This document shows, piece after piece, positions 25,732 through 36,313 of a stretch of DNA of 64,000 nucleotides. The stretch is from Euwallacea fornicatus (lineage: Eukaryota; Arthropoda; Insecta; Coleoptera; Curculionidae): the NCBI RefSeq assembly GCF_040115645.1, contig NC_089574.1, positions 248,001 through 312,000 on the forward strand, given 5' to 3'. Numbering within the stretch: the first letter of the stretch is position 1; each line of letters opens with the position of its first letter. The notes under the pieces are model-generated. The model was not told the origin of the DNA. It saw only the letters and a program-made list of their open reading frames with translations, and did no database searches. The position numbers were made by a program, and so were the translations under genes.

Positions 25732-26430
25732 TATAACAACGGAGATTATAAAATACATTCGACGATGATAATGCTATTAAATGTAACCTCAATTCCAAAA
25801 AAACCCTATAATATCACCTTTTGCTCCATTACAATACTGCTTATGTGTATAAAATAAGTCATATGTGCTGAGGACGATTTATTGCCCTTCTATCGCATAT
25901 ATTACTTCATAATGCTCTTTTTCCACTTCGAAGAACTTTATTCCTTCTGAGGACGGACTAATGTGGACTATTTACTCCTGAAGGAGTAAGAAAATCTATG
26001 TCTCTCATGTGATCCCTTTAATTTGATTTGATACACTTTTAATTACTGATTCAGTTACAGTTTAAGTACTTAAAACTTTTGCGCTTCGAATCCTCAATTT
26101 CAACTACAACTGGAACTAAGTGAAACTGACTGCAAAGAATGTGTAGAAAGATAAGCATTCATTAGAAAATTGAACTCTCTTTAGATAGAAGATATCAGTA
26201 ATTCTTCGTTTTTGATAATAAACGTTCATCACGTTTATTATTATTAATTATTTATTTCATTTGCAAATATTTGAAGACAAAATTGTTCCATAAATCTTTT
26301 AGTTTAGCGAAAACCCCCCGGGGAAGGTAGATCTGCAATACATATTTAATATTTTCCTACATCGGAATCTTGTAACACTCTCAAGATAGAAGTAAGTCTC
26401 CGAATAGCAACATATCTAAGAACAAATCGT

Positions 26431-26585
26431 CCCATGTCCAGTTGTTGGCCAATTTAATTAAATTCGTGAAATTTTAATGAGCTTGAGTTTAACTTTGTTA
26501 GTGCTGTTGGAAAATTTATGATCGGGAAACGCACGTGAGCACACGGGGTTGGCCGTACCAAGGGATGAGCGAGTCCTAGCTTGAC
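26431..26585 (+). repeat. Dispersed repeat, copy 1 (pair with 28051-28235)
   Basis: It shares CCATGTCC, GTGAAA-TTTAA and ATCGGGAAACGCAC with the second copy in the same order and orientation, followed by similar GCCGT-C-AAGG-ATGAG segments. Spacing between blocks differs because of indels. No ends or coding capacity could be defined. Confidence 0.6.
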
Positions 26586-28050
26586 CTTAGAAAAGTCGAA
26601 GTCTGAGTGCGATTCGAACTTGGCTTAAGATCGAAAATCCTGGAAGTTGAGTGCAAAAAGTTCAAAAGATCTAAACTCACAAATCCGAAGCGCGACATCC
26701 ATTCGTATGTTTAGTTTTTCAAGTTCTTTTTTGTGCACTAAGACATATTACACGATACTTCTATTTCAATCTATTCTCTATCAACGCATGAATTGGCACA
26801 GAGTTGGTTACAGTCCTCATACTGTTTTGTGACAAGTTACTTTCGATTTCGAAAAATGAAACTTGTATCTTTTCATCTTACAAGCACCAAAACTAGCGAA
26901 TGAACTGTGTTCAAATCTCATATTTCCTCAGAAAATTTTTCATTAGGTCTTTTTTAAACGCTCTTTTAGTTACCAAGATTTTCTATCTAAACAGCGAAAT
27001 TTGCCTACCCTCTACATACTTACCTGACTAATAACCACTAAAGTATCACATTCTTGCCGGCTATGCCGTGTTTGGGACCATTATGGCCACGTGGCGCACA
27101 GAAAAAATTGGAAAGTATAAAATTCCGTTAAATCCAAAATTCCGAAGCAAAAAAGGAATCGTTCGACTCTAAAATTATGGTAAACGTTAAAAACGACATT
27201 GTAAAAATTAATATCGGTAATTATTGTCAATCAGTAGCATTATTTCACCATTTTCGCCAACTTGCACTGAGCCGGGACGCAAAAACTGCCCATTAATTCC
27301 ACTTAATGAATTTTTGAAGCAGCCAACGTATAAATGGTGTCCGCGTGTCCTTTCGGCCGAAATTCACACTGCACGTAATCGCTATTTCGCGTCTGAAATG
27401 AAGGAATTGTCTCGGACACTTTTCCAAGGTGGAGTAAATTGTCTCGAAAGACTGCATTGAATTATTTAGCATAAGAAAGTCGTTGCTGCGAACGTTCCCG
27501 GTAAGTGCATCAAAGTACCGAAGGAATCGACCGACTGTCTGCGAGAGGCAGCAAATGATTGAATATAAATGTCTTGTTCAAAACAGCTTATAAATCTCCG
27601 TGGAGAATCGGATTGTGAGGAAAGTCGAAGATAAATTGAAAAAAATGGAGCTGCATTGTCGGTGTTACTGGGAAATGACGATGAGAAGTCTATGCTTTCG
27701 TTTGAATTCGTTGTTCGGTAAGATTCTCACTGTCAAAGGTGGCTATTAAAGTTACAATAATGGTTTTAGTCAAAATAGTGGTTCATATGTTAAAGGTAAC
27801 TGTAATAAAAACCAAGAAATACTATAACCGAAGGGACGTTATGGAATGTGGAGTAGTGACGGTCGACTAATATGTTGGCCAATATAGTTTACTTTATACT
27901 ACTATACTATAACTAGCAATGATAAAGTTATCTGACAATACCCTTCTTGCTCGAATTCAGTAACTTCATTACATACTGATAAAGTATAGGCTCAGAGTTT
28001 ACGCTGCAGTCACATAAAGAGTTTTCTTAACAGCAAAGCAGACATTAGTA

Positions 28051-28235
28051 CCATGTCCGGTCGATGGTCCATTTAGTTCATTAATTAAAATTAGTGAAAC
28101 TTTAACTACCATCACCAAAAACCGGATAATCCTTCGCATAGAGAAAGTTTATGCACTCGAGAAAGGAAAGTGAACGATCGGGAAACGCACCTGGGAACAC
28201 AAGCTTGCCCTTAGCCGTGCAAGGATGAGTCCGGG
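28051..28235 (+). repeat. Dispersed repeat, copy 2 (pair with 26431-26585)
   Basis: Direct-orientation partner of the repeat 1.6 kb upstream. The clearest shared blocks are CCATGTCC at the start, GATCGGGAAACGCAC in the middle and AAGGATGAG near the end. The family is unknown. Confidence 0.6.
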
Positions 28236-28979
28236 CTCCCTCTTAAACAAAGATTAAATTTAACGGAGTTTAAAGAACGAAACGCAAAATATGGTACGGA
28301 GACTGCTGCACGGCCAGACTAATCTTCTTGTGAACAAGTGTTTAGTAGGGAACGACGTAATCCGTATCAGCTTTTTTCATTGCCAGGGGAAATCCGAAAA
28401 GACACTAAGATAAGTGCACAGATCTTATTTTTAACATTTTTACGGTTGCCAGAAGGTCCCGAGTCCCGGCTCAGACACTAGCTCAGTGCTTTCAGACATG
28501 CCTTTTTGTTACTTCGAAAGCTTTTCATTTATTCTCAGACATGTGGTCCCGTTGAATTTATTTCGTTTCAGGCATAAGTTTCAGATACCACGTACAACCG
28601 AAAAGCACTTTCTCGAGGCCCAGAGAGTCTTGATGTCGTAGGAAATGTCCTCGTGTCAGGAGAATTTTGGATCCTGATGACCACGCAAATCCAACAATTA
28701 TTCAGAGTTCCTCACACCTTTGAACGAGATTCCTCAATGCACATTATAGAGTCAATCGAAGGAAACAATCTTAAGCGGGTCTTAAAGTTTTCACGCAGAA
28801 GCTTAGGTTTCTTAAATAGGTCACTCGAAACGAAACCCCCCAGGACCCCCCACAGATCTCCACCTTAAGGACGCGTCTTGTAGTTCGCTGTACTGAATAG
28901 GTAAGAAGCGCTTAAAAATTTAGAAAGAACAAACTGGATAGTGACAACATAAATAAAGTACAAGAAAATTAAGGATATA

Positions 28980-29443
28980 CAAGGAATTATTTAAGTAGGT
29001 GGCTAAACTTGAAAGGAATTCTAAGACGAGAGTTTATATAAATATTTGTGTTCAAGATATTTTTTTTTCAAAATTGGTTTTTCGTAAAAATTTTAATTAT
29101 TCTTTAAGCGATTGTGATAAATTTTGGCATTTATTTATCGTTAAATTATTTTTTTATTGAAAAAAATTGCGTACTTTTTATTTAAGCGCAGTTTTGACAA
29201 AGCATTTTTTTAATAATTTTTTTTAATTTCCGGTGTTAGCGTTGAACACGGCAGTAGAAAAGGATTTAGCGTCTTCTTGTTAAATATAAAAGTGTTTGAT
29301 GTGTAACGATTTGAAAAAAAGCTGGACACCCTGTATAATGAAAACGAAGCAGTGCGGTACCGATGTTTATATAAAATTTTCGTCTTGAAATCACCCAAAG
29401 GATCGCTCCTTGAATGGTCACCACGTACCTGACTGACACCTTG
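28980..29443. mobile_element. Palindromic CAAGGTG element with 108-bp outer module
   Basis: The right outer arm (29336-29443) is 108 bp and ends ACACCTTG before TA (29444-29445). Just inside, TA at 29334-29335 follows an inner ACACCCTG end. The left arm starts CAAGGAATT after TA at 28978-28979. It pairs with the right arm through GTAGGTGG/GTACGTGG and AAGACGA-A-TTTATATAAA, though it has internal deletions. The inner sides pair through a TTTTTTTCAAA block. Aligned without gaps, the 108-bp arm shares its position-51-60 block (TGATTTCAAG) with the 31091 element (TGATTTTGAG). Confidence 0.7.
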
Positions 29444-29639
29444 TATGCATAATACGTCGATATAGGAGCACACGTGACCATTGTAAAGTCAGTTAATGCA
29501 ATTTGAACTACCTTTGGTGCATTGACCAATTGACCATTTAGATATGCCCAACGAAGTATTTACATCCTGGAAGTGATCACTGTCTTGTCGATCCCGCCCT
29601 TTAATCCTTGAATTTAATAATTATATCCAGAATTAAGAG

Positions 29640-29662
29640 CTCTCTCTCTCTCTGTCTCTCTC
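29640..29662. repeat. (CT)n microsatellite
   Basis: A run of CT dinucleotides broken once by a G. CT/GA runs can serve as GAGA-factor sites near insect promoters. This one lies about 565 bp upstream of the candidate start codon at 30227. The pyrimidine run followed by CAG also resembles a 3' splice acceptor. Confidence 0.85.
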
Positions 29663-29668
29663 AGTGCT

Positions 29669-29670
<2 letters not shown>

Positions 29671-29706
<36 letters not shown>
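29671..29706. repeat. (CAG)12 trinucleotide microsatellite
   Basis: Twelve perfect CAG units directly after the CT run. The long leucine run it would encode on the minus strand is an artefact of the repeat. It could lie in an untranslated exon or be a simple microsatellite. Confidence 0.95.
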
Positions 29707-29712
<6 letters not shown>

Positions 29713-29987
29713 AAAAGTGGTTCTGATACCTTCTCTCTTGTTGAGGCTTCTCAGCTTAGTTAAAAAAACATTCCACCTTAGAGAAAATATTAGCAAGCTC
29801 TTTTCTTCTTCGCCCTCTTCCTGGCGGACGTCTCGAAGGTAAGAATTTTTTTTTGTATTCAGGTTTTTAATCAAATTAGTCGTGAGCTACGCAAGTATCT
29901 ATTTAAACGATTCAAATCATCCCTAACGGGATTTGACGATACAATCTCCGTGAAACACAAAAACCCGAAACTATAAACGTAATTTGC

Positions 29988-30103
29988 TAATTGAATTGAC
30001 TGATGTTCCATCACATCACGACATTGCCTCTTTTCTGTGGCCCCGGGATTATTTATCATAACTGTTAATGTAATATGTAGACAGATCTAATCCCATTTCC
30101 CCC
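29988..30103 (+). repeat. Dispersed repeat, copy 1 (pair with 36196-36313)
   Basis: Matches 36196-36313 in the same orientation. Shared pieces include AATTGACT near the start and TTATTTAT-ATAACTG-T-ATGTA near the middle; the end shows CAGA-T-T-A--CC-ATTTCCCCC in both. No coding capacity or terminal repeats are visible. Confidence 0.65.
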
Positions 30104-30226
30104 TTCGAACGTGTAATCCGCTTTTTGGGGGACGAGAGAGGAGGAGAACACGTAGTTTAGTGGAACACATAAATTAAGCGAAGCGATAACCATATCCAGT
30201 GAAAACAAATTGAAATTGTGTTAAAA

Positions 30227-30303
30227 ATGGCGTCGGCGGAAAGCAAGAAAAACGGTTTGACATTCAAAAAGGCATTCGACGAAAACGAATGGCCATCCAC
30301 AAG
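30227..30303 (+). CDS. Candidate first coding exon of an unidentified host gene
   Basis: ATG at 30227 sits in a strong animal start context (AAAAATGGCG) and opens a hydrophilic 25-codon reading, MASAESKKNGLTFKKAFDEN, then EWPST. After two further bases (AG) comes GTAATA, a good 5' splice donor at 30304. Without splicing the frame stops at once (AGG TAA), so the exon model is self-consistent, ending in phase 2. A GA-rich leader and CT repeats lie upstream. I do not recognise the protein. No matching second exon was found downstream, and the next exon may lie far away or outside the window. It could be a chance arrangement; start context plus donor is the only support. Confidence 0.45.
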
Positions 30304-30898
30304 GTAATATCGCGAGCTGCATAGCCTTGTTGCTCCGGCACCGAAACACATGTGCCCGAAAAGGGCAATTTATTTTATTTTTACCTTGTGTACAAAAGAG
30401 TACAAGAAATTTATTTTGTTTTCGTGTCAGCGGTGCGGCCATAAACTCGCTGGATTGTCTCTTGAGGTTAGATTGTATAAAATTTGAAAGTAATACACTG
30501 TTCCGCCATCCCGACAGGGGATTACTAGTGCGAAAGCTTATGTCGTGATATATCTACGTCACTTCTTAAGTCCACGATAAATTAAAGAATTACATTTTTT
30601 TTCAGAGACACACTATTCATTTTATTCGACAAAAAAAAAAAAAGTGCACTCGATATAGAAATAAAACTGCACCTGCGCACAACACTCATCCTCTTTACAG
30701 CAATCGGTAACTCTTCGCATTTTCGTAAACTACACAAGTTTATTTTCTGCGACAAATAGTTTGTAGTTCTTGGTGTTCAGAAGTAGGTAGAACAAATGTG
30801 ACGTACCAAGTGGTAAAATTACAAAATTAAAATTTCCACGCAACTCCGCCCTGAGATCATTCTACGGATTGCAAATCATTAGTGCAGATCGATATGTA

Positions 30899-32496
30899 GG
30901 GCGAGTCTCAAGTGACGAGGCAAGGAGCACCGATGGATTTATGACATAAAAATAATGCAATATAGCTAAATTTATGTTATACCAAAAGTTGATCATAACT
31001 GAGATACTGGGTGCCAAAGTTGAAAAATGAAATCAAATTTTCTTCAATATCTCTGGAACAGTTTGGGATAATTTCACTAAATTTCTTACACAGGGTGTTT
31101 CCTAACTACGTGTAAAAAATTTAAAGGCGTAATCCTCGACTGATTTTGAGTCAAAAATGTCTAATAAACATATGTCCGCAAATGTCTTGTTTCCAAGATA
31201 CAGGGTGTTGACTGAAAGACGTTGAAAAAGGTTTTAAAGGTTTCTAAAGGTTTGGTGGTATTATTATAATTAATAAAAAGCAATTCTTATAATTAATCAT
31301 TAAAGCATTCCCCCAAAAAATTGTCTTTTCTAAAATTCAAACACCCAAATTGAGTCATTTTGGAAATAAAATCTCTTTTTCTTGTAACATTTCAACACCC
31401 TGTATCTTGGAAACAAGGCATTTGCGGAAATATGTTTATTAGACATTTTTGACTCAAAATCAGTCGAGGATTACGCCTTTAAATTTTTTACACGTAGTTA
31501 GGAAACACCCTGTATAGGGGCTTTTGGAGATGATGAATTCAAATTTATCGACGATTTTGGTGGATCTTCTAGCGGGTGCTACAATCGACAATTAGGAGTC
31601 ATTTAAACTTTTTGGTGACACGGTGTAAGTCATTTGGGACCCATAAAATTTGTTTTCCTACCTTTTTTAGTTAAAAAAAACCTTATTGGTGTCGCTAGGA
31701 GCAACTGTTTTCGAGAAATTCCATTAAGTAACTTAAATTCCCATTTTTCTACTTGTCGACATGTAACAATATAATTTTTTTGTATTGTTAAAAAAGCACG
31801 AAGGTAATATGAAAACAATTTAATACTGTAGTTGGTCTTCTATTGACATATTTATTTAAGCTCCCAATGAATATTTTAACAATAATTTAAAATATTACGA
31901 CGTTAATTTATCTTAGTAGTCTGATATAACAAATAAATGAAATAACATGTGAAGGCAAAGATATGTCAAACAAAAATTCAGTATTAAATTGTTTTCATAT
32001 TATCTTTGTGCTTTTCTAACAATAAAAAAAAAATATGTTGTTACACGTCAACAAGTAGAAAAAATGGGAATTTGTGTTATTTAATTGAATTTCTCGAAAA
32101 CCGTTGCTCCTAGTGACACCAATAACTTTTTTAACTAGAAAAGGTAGGAAAACAAATTTTAAGAGTCCAAAATGACATACACCGTGGCACAAAAAAGTTT
32201 AAATGGTTTAATAAATGACTCCTAATTGTCGATTGTGGCACCCTCTAGAAGATACACCGAAATTGTCGATAAATTTGAATTGATCATCTCCAAAAACCCC
32301 TATATAAGAAATTTCGTGAATTTAGCCCGAACTGTTCCAGAGATATTAAAGAAAATTTGATTTAATTTTTCAACTTTGGCACCCGGTATCTCAGTTATTA
32401 TCAACTTTTGGTACAACATAAATTTAGCTATGTTGCATTATTTGTATGTCATAAATTCATCGTTGCTCTGTGTCTCGTTACTTAAGACTCACCCTG
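30899..32496. mobile_element. 1.6-kb foldback element with ~510-bp inverted arms
   Basis: The left arm (30899-31828, including a nested 422-bp insertion) is the inverted partner of the right arm (31979-32496). The loop at 31829-31978 is about 150 bp. The right end reads CAGGGTGAGTC as reverse complement, with TA at 32497-32498. The left end lacks the first two bases and follows TA at 30897-30898. Arm pairing is continuous, for example TATAGCTAAATTTATGTT near both ends and CAGTATTAAATTG at the loop. The first block of the right arm is exactly 108 bp (32389-32496) and is followed by TA and CCGGGTGCC. There is no protein-coding capacity. Its transcript would fold into a long double-stranded hairpin. 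Confidence 0.93.
31091..31512. mobile_element. 422-bp palindromic CAGGGTG element nested in the foldback left arm
   Basis: The outer arms 31091-31198 and 31405-31512 are each 108 bp and differ at only about two positions when read as inverted copies. TA at 31199-31200 and 31403-31404 separates them from an inner 202-bp segment that again begins and ends CAGGGTGTTGA / TCAACACCCTG. The uninterrupted right arm of the host foldback reads CTTATATAGGGG (reverse complement) where the left arm is split. The empty site is therefore known, and the target duplication is TA, one copy mutated to CA. The same family occurs at 1-204. Confidence 0.95.
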
Positions 32497-34348
32497 TACA
32501 GAAGATAAAATTCAGCACAAATAGCCAACAAAGTAGATAATTGAAGAAGTTAAGCAAAAAGTCAGAAACGCTACCAATTCTTGGACAGAGGGACTGTAAT
32601 ATATATTTTTGCAGGTGGGTAAGTTTGCCTGCAAATTTCCATTTTGTAATTTTATTACTTCATATTCATTGTACCTACTTCTGCGTAAACACTAAAAATT
32701 CCAAACTTAAAATAATGAGGCAAATAGAGCTTTGCTTATGAATTCTACTCGAGTGAAACTGTTCATAATTAAAATTTGCAGCAGGTAATTTAAGCAGTAC
32801 ATTTTCCTGTTGTATTGCGAATCGCGGAAAAGCATTAAATATCTCATGTTTTCTAGGTCACGAAGTGAATAAAGCCCTGGGATATATGTATAAAGGCCGT
32901 TTGTGGGGGCGTTCGTCGGTATTTTTAGCTCGAATACATATTAAAACACAATTCAGTCAATAATGGCTTATAGTGTGTTAGATGAATTCAACGATAACTG
33001 GAGCCGTGATTTTTCTTGAACGTAATTTTTATTTGGACATTATTTGGACAACTTGTAAACGCAAGACTTGGGAAGGACAAAACATAATTTTGTTTTGTTC
33101 CGATTGACCAGTGATGTATAAAAAAGTGTTTCGGAGCAGAGTCAATGACATTTTTTTATAGTCTCATACATAAAGCACGCATCATATAGGAGATTTTGGA
33201 CTCGCGAATTTCAATATTTGTTTTTTAAATAATAGTAAACTCTGGAATTTTTCGTCGCAATATTGGAACTTGAGAGGTAATTTTGGTTGTCCATTTGAGT
33301 GACATTTCTCATCAGTTTGAAAGCAGGAACCAGAAGGCCAAAATTGACATAAATTCATAAATAAAACACTTTCCCATATAATGCGTATGAAATATCGATA
33401 CTGTTCAACAATAATTCAATTAATCCACCGCTTATTTCGCGTTGTAGAGAAATCTTAGTTCTTTAGTTGGAACTGTAGATTTCACATTATTACGAAAGGT
33501 TGCACTCTATAGTGCTATATCATCTATATGATATTTAAGCTGGCTTATAGTGAGTGGCACTAGTTGGATTGGTGTAATACCTCTCAACATGAGTATAGCG
33601 TCTAAAACTTCCCCGAACGAGAAGAATTGGGCGAGAATTTCTTATTCGAGAATAGCCAGCAGATCGGACAGCAGTGGCATTAATAATAGTGCTTCTAACT
33701 TGCCGCCTGCAATTACCAGAACTAAAAAGACACAGAAGATGGCGCTGTTAGAATGGTTTCCTGTAAGCCCAACAGACTTGCCGTTGAAAATGAAGAATAA
33801 TGTCACAATGGGCCTTATTCTTCCCGGACTCGTGTATAGTCACCGACCGGTACGGATTTTACCGGTGTGGTAACTAGCAGCATATGAGTATATGTAGTTC
33901 AAAGCAGGGATCATGCGTGCTATGAAAAGAATGCATATGTAAAGTCGACTATAAAGTGTGATTCAACTGCCACCATTCCAACACAAATGCAATATTATTG
34001 TATTTAATCGTTGTTTTTGTGTGATGGCACCCTTAACACGGTGTTTTTCTTTCCCTGTTCTTTAACCTCCTCCCATAGATGCATGCGACGAACTTCACTG
34101 AGAAGGTCGAAGTACGAGGAAATTTTTACACCCCACTGGATGTGAGTAATGCTGCTAATCAGTGACAATTAACATTTATTCCATATAGTCCAAATGTAAA
34201 TCAATCAATTACTTTTTAAGAAACGCTGGATCTGTAGCTATTTACCCTCAACACATAATTTGCAGCTTTCAAGATTCACTTTAACAGGGTCATTTTCAGG
34301 ATTTTACGGTACGTATTGGGTTAGAAAGAGAAATCGATAAAGACTGTT

Positions 34349-34530
34349 TCACGTGATGATAATGTCAATGAAAGAAGACAGCTACACTCAGATTTCTCCG
34401 AGAATTTTAATGGGCTTGTCGAAGGGAGGTGATTTCGTGTCGTGATGGAGGTAATTTTTTTGAAATACTGCGGCTGATAGGCAATTTAGGTCGGTGATGG
34501 GTTAGAAAATTGGCTTCGAATTTTTTCAGT
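34349..34530 (+). repeat. Dispersed ~180-bp repeat, copy 2
   Basis: Same-orientation partner of 8811-8990, about 25.5 kb away. It starts with CACGTGATGATAATGTCAAT and includes CACTCAGATTT, TTTTAATGGGC, TGTCGAAGGG and TTAGGTCGGTGATGGG. It carries an insertion of about 10-15 bp relative to copy 1 near 34440. Confidence 0.7.
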
Positions 34531-36195
34531 CGGAATGATATTTTCCGGGGGAGTAGAAACAATGTTCTGCAGGGAAAATAATATGTTGACCCTGCAGAGA
34601 GTTGTGTACGACAGGAATTCTTAAAACCCATCCTACGAAAACATAATTCCTCGAAAGCGACGTAAATATAACAGGCAAATGCCGCGTCAGAAATTTCCAC
34701 AGTAATACTGACTAACGACTTTTGTCATCCGTTTTGTAAATCACGAAAATGCTTTATCACTTTTATTGCAAGACGACGTAAGTTATCTTTAATATCCGTC
34801 TCGGGCTCGCGCAAAATACGTGCTTTCCTCCACGTATATCTACTTCTCATAATATGAAGTAGTTAAGCATGGCGAAAAAATGTCATGCCATTTTTAACAT
34901 GTGCTAAGGTTCACGCTAAATAAGAGGTGCAGCAACTTGGATGTTGAGGATAGAGAAGCGAAAGCCTGCTGATGCGGAGGTTCCCTGGGTTAATTCAGGT
35001 TAGGCCCTTTCAGGACTTCTGACGGACGATGCGTCTGTCCCACTCATTCCAGCGTTAAAACTCACTTTTATGAATTGACAATACCGATGCCAACACAAGA
35101 TTACAAGATACGATAATGTGTTTACTGACTAGTGAATTAAACTTGTAAGTTTGGGTAGTCCGGTCTGACAAATGTTGTTTTCGAATTCAAGATTCGTCCA
35201 TCCCGAACGGTCAATTTCAAATCAAAAATCCTAGAGGTGAAGGACCTTAATGGTGCAGATATTTAAAAAAATTGTGGATTACTTGCCATGTTTTTTGTCA
35301 AACCGGAGCAGTATTGGTTGTAAGAGGTTTCATCGTTTTTCACCAAATATACCAACTCCGAACGTTTGCCTTCCAGAACAAACTCTTTTCAATAACGACT
35401 GTGGCGAGTTTAGATTATTTGGGTTAGTTTTCTAGCATAGAGATAACGAGCTATTAACTCAAGCTCTCATCGGTTGAGTCGATGCTTAGGGCTCATATTG
35501 CCATTAGTGAGGAGACTGAACAACACTCGATAGACTGGTATAGTATGAAAAATCGTTCCAAAAATTGAGATTTGTTTGATTCGATTCAGGTTACATAGGT
35601 TTATCTCCGATGGTAGACTCACCAGAAGCGAAATTATGTTTTTATGATACGGCACTAACGACGAGTACTTCTCAGTTAGTTAACTGTAGTGAACATACAC
35701 CTTTCCGGGCGCGAAAAGATACAGAGCACACCGAAAAATAGCATTTCTCGGGTTCCACATGAAATTTAGGGCATAATAATGAGCAGTGTTTCATTACTTT
35801 TCTCCGTGACTTCCCGTATTCGTCCTTGCCATACACAAGAAATGGCCTCCTGTCCACGAAAAAAATGCTATTTCCCGGACTTCTATGAAATGCATTATCG
35901 TTTTTATTGTTCAGCCCACACATTACAATAGAGCAGTAAATGATGTTAATGCTTTCAATACTGCCATATTTCCCATTTCCAAAATTGGCTATTTAGCGTT
36001 TTTCTTCAGATTATTGGTGTTCTTGTGTAATTTTTATCCACAATAGCTCCTCCATGCTTACATTCTGGACACTAATTTTTTTGAATTTTCTAGTTTGTAC
36101 AGTCCAAAATCAAAAGCGATTTTTTTTTCGAAGCCCTGCATAATGACGAGACCCCGAATTTGGGCGAAAGTCTGACAGCAATGTGTAAACCGGTA

Positions 36196-36313
36196 ATTCA
36201 ATTGACTCTCCCCTTGCATATCACGTCTTCCCGGCAAAGTTGTAGACATGCCCTGAGGTTATTTATAATAACTGCTGATGTAGTACGCAGACTGTTTTAA
36301 CCCTATTTCCCCC
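36196..36313 (+). repeat. Dispersed repeat, copy 2 (pair with 29988-30103)
   Basis: Direct-orientation partner of the copy 6.2 kb upstream, ending in a shared ATTTCCCCC. Substitutions outnumber indels, so the pair is moderately old. The family is unknown. Confidence 0.65.

Noticed and set aside
26590..26625. tRNA-like GATTCGAAC string
   Set aside because: No matching A box or cloverleaf around it.
29614..29874. Minus-strand reading frame with a long leucine run
   Set aside because: It is produced by the CT and CAG microsatellites and has no other protein character.
33550..33873. 107-codon plus-strand frame
   Set aside because: No recognisable domain; the opposite strand is also largely open and hydrophobic, typical of chance or antisense reading. 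No splice or start support.
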